From: Candidatus Nitrosymbiomonas proteolyticus
GTDB lineage: Bacteria; Armatimonadota; Fimbriimonadia; Fimbriimonadales; Fimbriimonadaceae
DNA: 64,000 nucleotides
Direction of reading: 5' to 3'
Assembly (NCBI GenBank): GCA_017347465.1
Contig: AP021858.1
Coordinates: forward strand, 2,374,472 to 2,438,471
A program made the position numbers and the translations under genes. Shown in pieces: positions 27,066 through 36,120 of this stretch. How positions within the stretch are numbered: the first letter of the stretch is position 1; every line of letters begins with the position of its first letter. The notes under the pieces were generated by a model, which saw only the letters and a list, made by a program, of their open reading frames with translations, did no database searches and had not been told where the DNA came from.

Positions 27066-28831
27066 GAGCCTCCTCCTGTCGTTGCGCCCGTCTCCGCCGG
27101 GAAAACGGCCTCCAACATCATCCGATTCAGTTCGATGCGCTCCTTGCTCCCGGCAGGAGGGTCCAATTCGAGAAGGCGTCTGGCCTCAATGCTCAGGACA
27201 AGGCTCTGAAAAGCGGTTGGGTCGTAAAGGATGCGCGTTTGAATCATAAGGTTGAGGATCTCGGCCAGCTTGTCCTTTGACGACTGGGCGACGTCGCCGG
27301 GTTCCGCCGCAAGTCCTTGCAGCGTGGCGCGGTTTTGAAACCCGAACGCCCGCATCAGGTACTGCGTGGACGGCTCTTGCTGGGCGACCAGCCTTCGCAA
27401 CAGCGCGGTGGGGTCGGCGAGGGGCGTGCCGCCGATCAGCGCGTCGCTCACCGAGAAGACGAGGGCGGAGGTGAAGAAGCTGTCGGGTGACGCCTTGAGG
27501 GCGATCACCTTTGCGATGAGCCCTTCCATGTCCGCATTCGACGAAGGTCCCGAGACGCTCTCGAGGAGCGCGGCGGCGTGCTCGGCGTTCTTAAACAGAA
27601 ACGCCTTGACCTGGTCTTGACCCACAAGATCGAAGTAGCTTCCGGGCGACGATGGGTCGTCCGGGGAGTTGAATTCGTGCCCGGCCTCGACCTTGACGGA
27701 CTCCACCGGCGGAAGCGCGCCGGCCTCTGGTTTCTTGGGAAAGATCGGGTAGATGCGGCCCCTGATTTGGCCCAAGACGACCAAGTATCCGGGCTCAGAC
27801 GCGCTCACTTTGAGCCTAAGGAACTGGCCCACCTGGAGGTTGGTGGTATCCGGCTGAATCGAGATGGACAGTTTCGTCGGGTCGGGGTTTTCGGTGGCAA
27901 AGAGTTGCGCCGCCGACTTCAACAACCGAGACTCCGGGCCCACTTGGTCTTTCGACTCGAACATGAGGGCCTCGCGGTACGCCGACGAAACCGTCGGAGA
28001 TTGGCTGTAGCCCTTGGATGTCAAGAACTCGCTGAGGTTGGTGGAAACGTCGGTTCGGACCTCCTCCCAGGTGGGCGTCGCCTCATCCGACTCTTGGAGC
28101 GAGCGCATGAGGAAGTGAGTAAACAGGCCGGTCCGCTGGCCGCCTTCGAGGCGGGCTTCGTAAGCCTTCTCGATGTCCCGGCAGGCGGTGACGTAGCAGA
28201 CCTCCCCCTTGCCGAGATCGAACTTGTGGCCAAGGTCTTTGCCGCTTGCAGGCTCAGGAAAGACGTCGAACCCCTTGGAGAGCAGCGTTCGCCGTCGGGG
28301 AATGTACAGCCTTGGAACGATGCCTGCGTCGAGGCCTTTCGACATCGCGCCCGAGTGGCAGGAGTCGAGGATCACGGTCCGGCTCCGGGCGTTGATTTGG
28401 CGCACCGCGGCATACAGTTCGTCGGGCGTTATGGTCCGATACTCCCCCTTGCCCGACGGGTCGTCAGCCACCGCGTCCGCAGGCATTAGACTGGGCGGGG
28501 ACATCATCCCATGGCCTGCAAAGTAAAACACGAAGCGCTCGTCCTCGCCAATCGACGACGCTGCGATCTTGATTTCGTTGAGGATTCGTTCCTTCGTGGC
28601 GTCGGCATCGAGGAGGGTCCGAACCTTGAACCCAAACCGGAGCGCGAGCACTTCGGAGAGCGCCTTGGAGTCGGGCACTGGGCCTTCGAGAGGGGCGTAT
28701 CCGGGGGCGTTAGGGTAATGCTGAACGCCTACCACGATCGCGTAGTCGGCATGGCTCGCGGCAGAGAGCGCCGCAAACAGGAGCGCCGAGATCAGGCGCC
28801 GACTACCCACTCCGCGAAATGTGCCCCTCAT
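27062..28831 (-). CDS. Caspase-like (C14) protease with DUF4384-like domain
   Basis: A 589-residue exported protease. The ATG at 28831 gives a compact signal peptide ending SAASHA; another ATG at 28843 adds four residues and cannot be excluded. The caspase-like domain (about 30-265) starts DYAIVVGVQHYPN; His107 is in FYFAGHG and Cys158 in ILDSCHSG, the classical dyad. Residues about 325-420 fit DUF4384 (SEPGYLVVLGQIRGRIYPIFP), a beta domain often fused to caspases. The C-terminal 150 residues are helical. It follows the membrane protein gene at 28889 by 57 bases, with no visible terminator, so it appears continuous with the injection-system string. Confidence 0.9.
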   Translation of the reverse strand: MRGTFRGVGSRRLISALLFAALSAASHADYAIVVGVQHYPNAPGYAPLEGPVPDSKALSEVLALRFGFKVRTLLDADATKERILNEIKIAASSIGEDERFVFYFAGHGMMSPPSLMPADAVADDPSGKGEYRTITPDELYAAVRQINARSRTVILDSCHSGAMSKGLDAGIVPRLYIPRRRTLLSKGFDVFPEPASGKDLGHKFDLGKGEVCYVTACRDIEKAYEARLEGGQRTGLFTHFLMRSLQESDEATPTWEEVRTDVSTNLSEFLTSKGYSQSPTVSSAYREALMFESKDQVGPESRLLKSAAQLFATENPDPTKLSISIQPDTTNLQVGQFLRLKVSASEPGYLVVLGQIRGRIYPIFPKKPEAGALPPVESVKVEAGHEFNSPDDPSSPGSYFDLVGQDQVKAFLFKNAEHAAALLESVSGPSSNADMEGLIAKVIALKASPDSFFTSALVFSVSDALIGGTPLADPTALLRRLVAQQEPSTQYLMRAFGFQNRATLQGLAAEPGDVAQSSKDKLAEILNLMIQTRILYDPTAFQSLVLSIEARRLLELDPPAGSKERIELNRMMLEAVFPAETGATTGGGS

Positions 28832-28888
28832 TGGTTCTTCCATTCGTTGGACGGCTGTCGCGTGTCACGGTTCTTGCGAGTCCCTCCG

Positions 28889-31090
28889 TCAGAGCCGGGA
28901 CCTGAGACCCGCCATACCCAGCTTCTCGTCTTGATCGGTGAGTCCCTTGGGGACATCGGTGAGCATCTTGAGCGCTTCCCGAGCATTGGACTTCATGTTC
29001 TTCCGAATCGCAAAGTCCACGTAGGCCAGGGCCGGGAATGCCACGGCCCTTCCAAACAAGGCCGCAGTCTTGAACCCAGCATCCGCTGCAACGAGGTGCC
29101 TATCGCTGAGGTCGGAGGGCGTTCCGGCATCGAATTCTCGCAGACGAGTCTCGGCCGACAGGATGACCGAGTAATCGACGACTTTGTCCCCAAGCTGTTG
29201 AATCTTGGCATCGCTTTCCAGCGCCTCGGCCAGGACCTTGTATGTGTCCTCCCCTGTCTTCAATCCCGCTGAGGTTCTTGCATCTTTCAGCAGGGCGCGC
29301 GCCTTTGTGACCTGGTTGGTCTCGACGAGGGCGTACGCTTTGAGAGCGAGGGCGGCCGGCATATCGAAATGCTGGTTCTCGTCGATCTCTTTTGCCACCG
29401 ACGCCCAGTCAAACCGGCAAGCCGAGCCATATCCGGGGATCGGGAGCGGAGCGGCGTCTGCGACGTTTTCGGGCTCAGGCTCAGGCTCAGGCCCGGGTGG
29501 CTTAGGAGGCGCCCCACCTGCTTTCGTCGCCCTTGCCACTTCCTCGCCCTTTGCGTTGATCGCGACGATGTTCGTCTGATCGGCCACGCCTGCCGGGACG
29601 ACGGCGACGATTTGAGTGTCGCTCCAGGAGACGATTTGATCGGCCGGCTGGTCGCCGAACATCACTTTTCCGGGTTGGCTGCCAAAACCCGTCCCCTGGA
29701 TCGTGAACGGCTTGCCCGGCACGGCTCGATCCGACATCACCAGAGGCTTTTTGGAGGGATCGATGACGTTACCGAACTCGATCCTGAGCTTCTTGGTTCT
29801 GGGCATCAGCGCGTTGAGATACGGAATGAACGCCACACGCTCGGCTTCGACGAAGACAGCCGTATCAGTGAGTCCCGATACGTCCTTGGTGTTGACGAAA
29901 TACACTCCACGCTTAGTCACGAGGGGTTTGAGGTAGTCGGAGTGGAACGAGTCCTTGTCGTCTTTGTTCTTGTAGAAGTTCACTCTTGCGCCACTGAGCA
30001 TCGCGCCGCGGTATTCGAGCCGAGCTCCGTTTTCGAGGGACATGCTGAGGGGCGCGGCCGACTGTAGCTTGAACTTCCAATGCGTGTACATCAAATAGCT
30101 GATGTGGAGCATTGCGACGAGTCCCAAGAACAGCATCGAGATGGCGAGCGCGTTGCGCGCCAAGGACTGAATGAAGTCGGTGAGCGTCGCCGGGATGGGT
30201 GGGCAGTAGGTGAGCGTCGGAGGGTACTCGGGGGTTTGAATCTCGCTGGTCTCCGACGACACCACCGGAGCGCCCAATCCGGCGCTCGAAACCCCCGCAA
30301 TCGCCTCTTCGGGCAAAGGCGGAACCGTAGGCGCATCGACCCGATGGAACGTGAGCGGCAATTCGTCGACCTTCGGCGCTCCCCGAAACGCTTTGTGCTT
30401 CGTCCGTGCCCGGATCGGGACCGATCGGCTCGAATCCTTGCCCGGCTCGGGCGGCGGGACCGCCAAACGCTGAGAGAAGTTCTCCAGGAGCACGTCTTTG
30501 GGTCGAGGGAGCTTCAAATCGCAGTACAGCCAATCGTTGCCTTTGTTGTGAATGATCACCTCGTAGGCGGCAGACCTTCGGAAGAACCGCTTGACTTTGC
30601 GATCCTCGGGCTGAAACTCGATCTGCCATTCGTAGTAGGGCCGGATGATGACCGTGCCCTTGATTTCGGTGATCCGATCGCCTTTGGCCGCCCCTTGCCC
30701 TTCCTGAACGTGGGTTTCGACGACGATGGAGACCTCATAGACTCCCGCGCGGGAATCGGACCGCTGCGGCGCCATGAAGCTAAGCAGCACATCTCGCGAA
30801 GCGCCGTTCGAAACGTACACCTTCACCCATTGGTCTTTGGGGCCTTGCTGGTCAGGCTTGCTCGAAGCTCCCTCCCCAACCGCGGGCGGCATCGCGTTGA
30901 TGCGGAACCAACTGTCCTGCCAATACGGGTTCTCGCACCGAAGCCGGACGGTGTAGGCGTTCTCCCGTTCCGTGGCGTTGGTGATACGCAGGACCGCCGT
31001 CCCCAACCCGACCATGCCTTCGGGCAACGCCTGACGCTGAGGCCGTCTGCCGGGTACGACGTCGATTTCCGTGTGGAGGAGTTGGATCAA
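28889..31090 (-). CDS. Single-pass membrane protein with IPT/TIG-like domain, eCIS-associated
   Basis: A 733-residue protein not recognised as a named family. The N-terminal 300 residues are beta-rich and contain two Ig/DUF11-like units ([37 protein letters not shown]). One hydrophobic helix lies at about 318-342 ([20 protein letters not shown]). Behind it are a beta region, an IPT/TIG-like unit ([20 protein letters not shown]), a short Pro-Glu linker and helical repeats. Its start overlaps the stop of the Pro-Glu protein gene by ATGA (31087-31090), so the two are made together, perhaps as a membrane complex for the injection system. No signal peptide. Confidence 0.75.
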   Translation of the reverse strand: MIQLLHTEIDVVPGRRPQRQALPEGMVGLGTAVLRITNATERENAYTVRLRCENPYWQDSWFRINAMPPAVGEGASSKPDQQGPKDQWVKVYVSNGASRDVLLSFMAPQRSDSRAGVYEVSIVVETHVQEGQGAAKGDRITEIKGTVIIRPYYEWQIEFQPEDRKVKRFFRRSAAYEVIIHNKGNDWLYCDLKLPRPKDVLLENFSQRLAVPPPEPGKDSSRSVPIRARTKHKAFRGAPKVDELPLTFHRVDAPTVPPLPEEAIAGVSSAGLGAPVVSSETSEIQTPEYPPTLTYCPPIPATLTDFIQSLARNALAISMLFLGLVAMLHISYLMYTHWKFKLQSAAPLSMSLENGARLEYRGAMLSGARVNFYKNKDDKDSFHSDYLKPLVTKRGVYFVNTKDVSGLTDTAVFVEAERVAFIPYLNALMPRTKKLRIEFGNVIDPSKKPLVMSDRAVPGKPFTIQGTGFGSQPGKVMFGDQPADQIVSWSDTQIVAVVPAGVADQTNIVAINAKGEEVARATKAGGAPPKPPGPEPEPEPENVADAAPLPIPGYGSACRFDWASVAKEIDENQHFDMPAALALKAYALVETNQVTKARALLKDARTSAGLKTGEDTYKVLAEALESDAKIQQLGDKVVDYSVILSAETRLREFDAGTPSDLSDRHLVAADAGFKTAALFGRAVAFPALAYVDFAIRKNMKSNAREALKMLTDVPKGLTDQDEKLGMAGLRSRL

Positions 31091-33768
31091 TTCTCCGTGA
31101 CCTCCACAACGATCCGAATGAGTTGGTGGCGCTTGTCCGTGGTGAGGATCAGGAACTCTCCCCTCGATTGTCCCGAACTCGAGTCGTGCTCGATGATCGG
31201 CGTGACGGAACTCGCTGCGTTGACCTCGCGGAAGAGGTCGCCCGTGCGGAACTCTTCCAGCTTGAACCCGTCAGGCTCCTTCACCAGCCACATCGCGATC
31301 GACTGCCCGCCGGTCGTCGGCGAGATGTTGCGGAACGAGATGCGCTGCCGCCCGCCGGACGGGACGATGATCGTGTACTCCTGGCCCTCGACCGTTTGGC
31401 CCGTTCCATAATCCTCGCTTGTCGGCACCGAGCTGAGCTGGGGAGCGGCGATCCCCGACCCCAGAGACAAGCGAAGGAAGTCCTCCGTTCGGAGCGGAAC
31501 GAACCGGACGGTCGCCTCTTGCACGTTCCTCCAGAGCACAGGGCGTACGCCATAGCGCACGAGTTGCGTCGTGCCATATCGCTCGACGGCTACCACGTCT
31601 TCGAGGTTTGTGCGACCCGCTCGCGAAACGGACCGCGAACCGGCTGTCGCCCCTTGCACGTCCTTATTGACCGTCAGCCAAGCGTAAAACGGTGCGGACC
31701 AACTCGCGTTGACGGTCATATCGACGGGTGTACCCGTGCCTGTCATTAGCTCAGTGCCAAGCACGAAGTACTGAGGCTGTTCGCCCGCGACGCTGACAAA
31801 GGCGTTGTCGATGTTGACCGGTCCCGATCCGGAGCCGAACATCATCAGGAGCAGCAGGAAAATCGGCGCCATCAGGAACCACGGCAAGGGAAAGATCCGC
31901 CAGCGGACGGCGGTAAGTTGAACGGAGTTGCCAGGCTTCCCTCCGTTCAGCACGTCGGTAACGGGCACTCCCGACACCGATACGGAGTGCTTTTCCTTCC
32001 ATCCCAACCACCAAATCCCTTTGCGAACGGCCTGGACCTTATGAAGGTTGGGTTGCATCGTTCGCGCCGAGGACGGAGTGATCAGGGAGTCCAGTTCCTT
32101 GTCGAAGAGGTAGCGCCAGTTCGCAACTTCGTACAACTCGTCGGGCGCGGTGGGCCTTCCCGCAGGGTCCTTGTCGATTTCGGGGTCCCGGACGGCGACG
32201 CGGTAGGCGGTGTCGGCGTTGCCAGCGTTTTCGACCGAGAACTGAAACTGAACGACTCGGCCGACGGGTCCGGTCTTGCTTACGGGCTCCTTGCACTTCA
32301 GGGCGACCGACGGCACGGCCTGCACGTTAAGAGTAAGGTTGCAGGGCTTGAGAGGCTGGCCGTAGGGTCCCGTGGAAATGACGAACGGGTAATTCGCGGG
32401 GTCGGCCCCGACAGGGGGCTTGAGCAGGACGCGGAGTTCGCCGGTTCCGTTCGGGGTGACGTTCACCTGGTCCTGAACGATGGAAATCCAGTCCGCGGCA
32501 AGGGCACGGTCTTCTTGGAGCACGAAGGTCCGAGGCTGCGGCCTCTGTCCGGCCGAGATGATGTTGGCGAACTGGAACACGATCAGGGCGGTCTCGCCCG
32601 GACGAATAGAGACGATTGTGCCGTCTTTTGGATCACGAACGACCTTGTCCGCTAGGGGCGCGGGTGCCTGCACTTCCGAGTCTTCCCTCTCGTAGTCGAC
32701 GAACTTGCGCGTCGGTTCCGGGCGCGAGACCGGGGTGGGTTGTTCGGGTTCAGGTTTGGCTTTCTTGAGCACCTCGCCTTCGGTGAACCACCCGTCTCGC
32801 TCCTTGTTCGAGATCGGCTCGGGCTGCGGCTCGGGTTCGGGTTCGGGTTCGGGTTCGGGAATCGGTTCTGGTTCGTCCGGCGTCAGGTCGACCAGCTTGA
32901 CTTCCTTGACCGGCTCCGGTTCGGGCTCGGGAATCGGCTCAGGCTCAGGTTGTGGCTCTGGCTCTGGCTCGGGTTCAGGCTCAGGCTCAGGCTCGGGTTC
33001 TGGTGCTGTCTCTGGCTCGGGTTCAGGCTCGGGTTCCGGCTCTGGAACCGGCTCGGGTTCTGGTTGAGGTTCGGGTTCGGGTTCGGGTTCGGGTTCGGGC
33101 TCAGGTTCGGGTTCAGGTTCAGGTTCGGGCTCAGGTTCGGGTTCAGGTTCAGGTTCAGGCTCAGGTTCTGGCTCAGGTTCGGGCTCAGGCTCTGGTTCGG
33201 GTTCTGGCTCGGGTTCGGGCTCGGGCTCGGGTTCAGGTTCGGGCTCGGGTTCTGGAACAGGTTCTGGCTCAGGTTCGGGTTCGGGTTCTGGCTCAGGCTC
33301 AGGTTCGGGTTCTGGCTCGGGTTCTGGCTCGGGTTCTGGCTCAGGTTCAGGTTCGGGAACGGCGACCGACTCCGGTTTTGCCCGAGGCTTGCGTTCGGGC
33401 TTGACGGCTGGCGCTTCCCCTTGCAGAACCCTCAGCATGAGTTCCCTATCTCCGGGCGGATCGAGAACGAACCCATCGGCAAGGATGCTGATCTTGAACG
33501 GATAGTCGCCGATCTCTGCTTCGTATGGGGGTGTCAGGAAGTACCGGATCTCTCGTTCATCGAACGGACCGAGCACGACGCTGTCGTTTTCCGGGACGAC
33601 CCACGAGCGGGGCAGGCCTTCGACCTTGGGTTCATAGACGACGGGCGAATCGGTGTCGTTAGCGCAACGAAAGACCACTTCGCCCCGCGCTCCCTGCGGG
33701 ACGTCCATCACCTTGCCCGGTTGAGGGCTCGACCAACTCTTGTGGACGTCGTTTTCGCTCAAGGCCAC
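31087..33768 (-). CDS. Single-pass membrane protein with ~180-residue Pro-Glu spacer, eCIS-associated
   Basis: An 893-residue protein. Residues about 1-115 are an Ig-like beta domain ([19 protein letters not shown]). Residues about 136-318 are almost only alternating Pro and Glu (PEPEPE...), a rod-like extended spacer like the longer TonB spacers. Residues 330-620 contain two more beta domains, including [19 protein letters not shown]. One membrane helix (about 625-645, [14 protein letters not shown]) with Arg just before it suggests N-terminus in the cytoplasm; the last 240 residues would be outside. There is no signal peptide. Placement right after the baseplate genes suggests an anchor or tether for the injection system. 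Function is inference. Confidence 0.78.
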   Translation of the reverse strand: MALSENDVHKSWSSPQPGKVMDVPQGARGEVVFRCANDTDSPVVYEPKVEGLPRSWVVPENDSVVLGPFDEREIRYFLTPPYEAEIGDYPFKISILADGFVLDPPGDRELMLRVLQGEAPAVKPERKPRAKPESVAVPEPEPEPEPEPEPEPEPEPEPEPEPEPEPEPEPVPEPEPEPEPEPEPEPEPEPEPEPEPEPEPEPEPEPEPEPEPEPEPEPEPEPEPEPEPEPEPEPQPEPEPVPEPEPEPEPEPETAPEPEPEPEPEPEPEPEPQPEPEPIPEPEPEPVKEVKLVDLTPDEPEPIPEPEPEPEPEPQPEPISNKERDGWFTEGEVLKKAKPEPEQPTPVSRPEPTRKFVDYEREDSEVQAPAPLADKVVRDPKDGTIVSIRPGETALIVFQFANIISAGQRPQPRTFVLQEDRALAADWISIVQDQVNVTPNGTGELRVLLKPPVGADPANYPFVISTGPYGQPLKPCNLTLNVQAVPSVALKCKEPVSKTGPVGRVVQFQFSVENAGNADTAYRVAVRDPEIDKDPAGRPTAPDELYEVANWRYLFDKELDSLITPSSARTMQPNLHKVQAVRKGIWWLGWKEKHSVSVSGVPVTDVLNGGKPGNSVQLTAVRWRIFPLPWFLMAPIFLLLLMMFGSGSGPVNIDNAFVSVAGEQPQYFVLGTELMTGTGTPVDMTVNASWSAPFYAWLTVNKDVQGATAGSRSVSRAGRTNLEDVVAVERYGTTQLVRYGVRPVLWRNVQEATVRFVPLRTEDFLRLSLGSGIAAPQLSSVPTSEDYGTGQTVEGQEYTIIVPSGGRQRISFRNISPTTGGQSIAMWLVKEPDGFKLEEFRTGDLFREVNAASSVTPIIEHDSSSGQSRGEFLILTTDKRHQLIRIVVEVTEN
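32815..33365 (-). repeat. Degenerate hexamer repeat coding for (Pro-Glu)n
   Basis: About 550 bases of imperfect hexamers of the type GAACCC/GAGCCT on the minus strand encode alternating Pro and Glu, with scattered Val, Ile, Gln and Thr interruptions. Codon use varies between units, so the protein pattern looks selected rather than a recent slippage product. The same bases leave open frames in other phases, which are artefacts. Confidence 0.9.
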
Positions 33769-33777
33769 ATCCCTAGA

Positions 33778-34944
33778 CTATCCAAGACGCGAAAGCTCCC
33801 GTAAACGCCGCCTTCGCCAGGCATACGCTACTACGTTGAGCCCGAACTCTTGCGACTGGCGGATTCGTTCGCGTGCGTCGCTCGCGTCCGGCTTAGGCAG
33901 TTCGCCTTGCCAAGCGGCCCCATAATCGAAGGTCGCTAAGGCGATCCCCTTGTCTTCATCGACTTCGAGTTTGCCCTTGTCTTGCGCGCCTGGCGGGGGG
34001 CTACTGAACATATAATGCGCCGAGAGCAATGGGTGCCCCTTACCCACGGCCTTCAGACTCGCTCCGGCCTTTTTCGCGAGTTCCGCGAAGCTCTTGGCGA
34101 ACGCCTCAGCCCCTTGCGCGGCTTCTGCGAACACGAACCCGCCGTTATCGAGGTACCTCTTCAGGCCGCCCACTTGTTCGTCGGTCAGGGGCTGGAACGT
34201 CTCGCCCACTGCGGCATAGAGAACCAAGGGGTCGGACTCGGGATCTTTGGCCCGGAGATTGAAGGGACCCGTGAACCTGAGGTGAAACCCTCGGCCGTTG
34301 CCTTCTCGCACCAGATTGTAGAGTCCTGCCCGGTTCGGCTTCCAGGCGGTCGGATTGGCTTTGGGGATGAGGCTTAGCTCCCCCATCTCGCCTGACGCAT
34401 AGCAATGCGGGAACGCGAGAAGTCGGTAGAGGTGATTCAGTTCGTCCTTTCCCGGATCGAACGGGTTCTTCGGCTCCTTGATTTCCGCAGAGTCGCTGGA
34501 CCGATCGACCCGCGCAAGCTCCAGGAACGCTCCCTTGGGCAGTTCCTTGGTGGCCACGACGCGGCGTCCCTCGACCAGCCGAAAGTACTTCGTGCCGCCC
34601 CCGACCTTCACCGAGGACTTGCTGTCGAAGTTGTCCTCGTAGCTGATGGTGATGTAGATTTGCCCCTTTTCATCGAGCTTGAACGCGACCGGCTCGCTCA
34701 ACAGGAGCGCGTTACCGTCGGCGTCGACGGCGACTCCGGGCGCCACGATGACCGTCCGCTCCTTCTTCCCGCAAACGACCTCCAGCCCGAAGACGATGCC
34801 GGGTCGGTGGGACGTTACGGCATGGAGTCTGCGGTGGTCATGGTGATGGCCGTGGGCTTCGCGCCAAATCTGCGCGTCGATCGGCAGTTCGTTGAACGGC
34901 TCGATTCCGGTGATTCGCTTGGCGACGAGTTCTTCTATCGGCAT
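33778..34944 (-). CDS. eCIS-associated protein with C-terminal DUF4159-like domain
   Basis: A 388-residue protein. The ATG at 34944 has AAGGAG in front and lies 14 bases after the gpI stop; longer frames only add unsupported sequence. Residues 1-110 resemble a beta unit seen in phage-tail-like clusters (His-rich HGHHHDHRRLH, then GIVFGLEVV and VAPGVAVDADGNAL). The C-terminal 170 residues fit DUF4159: VLYAAVGETFQPLTDEQV, LKRYLDNGGFVFAE and a final NVVAYA. DUF4159 is usually found in membrane-bound operons of unknown function. It sits between the baseplate genes and the membrane proteins, so it may link the two. Confidence 0.75.
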   Translation of the reverse strand: MPIEELVAKRITGIEPFNELPIDAQIWREAHGHHHDHRRLHAVTSHRPGIVFGLEVVCGKKERTVIVAPGVAVDADGNALLLSEPVAFKLDEKGQIYITISYEDNFDSKSSVKVGGGTKYFRLVEGRRVVATKELPKGAFLELARVDRSSDSAEIKEPKNPFDPGKDELNHLYRLLAFPHCYASGEMGELSLIPKANPTAWKPNRAGLYNLVREGNGRGFHLRFTGPFNLRAKDPESDPLVLYAAVGETFQPLTDEQVGGLKRYLDNGGFVFAEAAQGAEAFAKSFAELAKKAGASLKAVGKGHPLLSAHYMFSSPPPGAQDKGKLEVDEDKGIALATFDYGAAWQGELPKPDASDARERIRQSQEFGLNVVAYAWRRRRLRELSRLG

Positions 34945-34958
34945 GAGGGGGTCGCTCC

Positions 34959-36119
34959 TTATTGCTGCGGCGATGCGCCGCGCACGATGTTGAGGGTGTA
35001 GGCGGTGTGGGCGGGTTTCTCCCACCGGATGATGTCGCGAATGGTCTTTTCGTCGAGGGAGTCAGGATCGGGGGTCGCAAGGGTGACCACGAACGTGTGA
35101 GGCGGCACGTCGCCGAGGATGGTGGCGTCGGTTCCCAGCTTCGCGTCGGGGCCCAACCTCATTCCCACGAACGGTACGTCGTTGATTTCAGGCTCCACGC
35201 CAGTATAGATTCGAAGGTAGCGGCTGAGACCGTATCGGGTTCCTCGCCAGCGATAAAGCTCCACGGCTTCTCGGATCAGTCGCCTTCGCCTCATTTCTGG
35301 CCAGTTTTCGTCGAGCGGCATACAAACCCAGACGGCCAGCCAGACGAGCAAATCTGGAGGAGTTGAGAATGGCCCGAAGAGTCTGTCGAGGTTACTGAGG
35401 GTGGCGCGAAGAACCTTGAACGCGTCCTCGAATCCCAGCATGTACCGCTCGAAGAACACCGGTTCGACCGGATGTTCCTCGTGGCCATCGGGATACATCG
35501 CCTCGCGATAGATGGAGGGCAGTTCGTCCAGGAGGCGGCACGGGGGATGGGTGATCTTGAGGATTCCGGGCACCGTCGTCGTTGGCGCGGGCTTACCCTC
35601 CTCGGCGTCGGTCAGGTCTTCGACGACCAGATCGAACAGGTAGTCCCCGGTCTGGGTGTACCCATCCAAGAAGGCGTCGATTTCGACTCGGGCTTCCCGG
35701 CTTTCCCCGGCTGCGACCAAGAGGTTGAGAATCGCCCCATCCGGAGTGAGCACGTCTTGGGCGTCCAGCGCGTCGCCGCCCATCAGTTCGGTCGCCCTGC
35801 GCGCGATAAACCGCCACTTCACCCACTTGGGGTTCCATCGGTGGTCCTCCGACTCCAACGAAAGCCTCACGATGCGGTGGCGGTCGTCCGTTGAAGTCAG
35901 GCGGATGGTTATGACGGGCTCATTTCCGACCCTGTGCCAAAGCGGCCTGAGCCTTGTATCGGGCTTCGAGGTTCCGCCAGGTTCGAGGACTTTGACGAAC
36001 GTATCCGGCGTCATCTCGACATCGAGGTGGCCCAGACTCGAAGTCATCTCGCGCATCCTTCCGGAGGGCGGTCCCACCGAGGGGGGCTCGCTGGGGGGTT
36101 TTCCCTTCACCGTGGCCAT
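34959..36119 (-). CDS. Baseplate wedge protein, gpI / phage tail protein (TIGR02242-like, Afp12 type)
   Basis: A 386-residue baseplate component. The diagnostic stretch lies at about 205-320: LPSIYREA, ERYMLGFEDAFKVLRATLSNLDRLF, LLVWLAVWVCMPLDENWPE and YRWRGTRYGLSRYL (each cited in part), the pattern of the phage-tail TIGR02242 family in P2 gpI-like and Afp12 proteins. The N-terminal 190 residues are an added beta-rich domain. The stop of gpJ is one base upstream, so the two are coupled; gpI and gpJ form the wedge that holds the hub. Confidence 0.9.
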   Translation of the reverse strand: MATVKGKPPSEPPSVGPPSGRMREMTSSLGHLDVEMTPDTFVKVLEPGGTSKPDTRLRPLWHRVGNEPVITIRLTSTDDRHRIVRLSLESEDHRWNPKWVKWRFIARRATELMGGDALDAQDVLTPDGAILNLLVAAGESREARVEIDAFLDGYTQTGDYLFDLVVEDLTDAEEGKPAPTTTVPGILKITHPPCRLLDELPSIYREAMYPDGHEEHPVEPVFFERYMLGFEDAFKVLRATLSNLDRLFGPFSTPPDLLVWLAVWVCMPLDENWPEMRRRRLIREAVELYRWRGTRYGLSRYLRIYTGVEPEINDVPFVGMRLGPDAKLGTDATILGDVPPHTFVVTLATPDPDSLDEKTIRDIIRWEKPAHTAYTLNIVRGASPQQ

Positions 36120-36120
36120 G

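Noticed and set aside
32815-33365. CRISPR-like or satellite array
   Set aside because: Units are six bases, without spacers, and encode a regular Pro-Glu protein pattern.
32740-33804. A plus-strand frame rich in Gly, Phe, Arg and Leu
   Set aside because: It is the antisense reading of the Pro-Glu hexamer repeat and has no features of a real protein.
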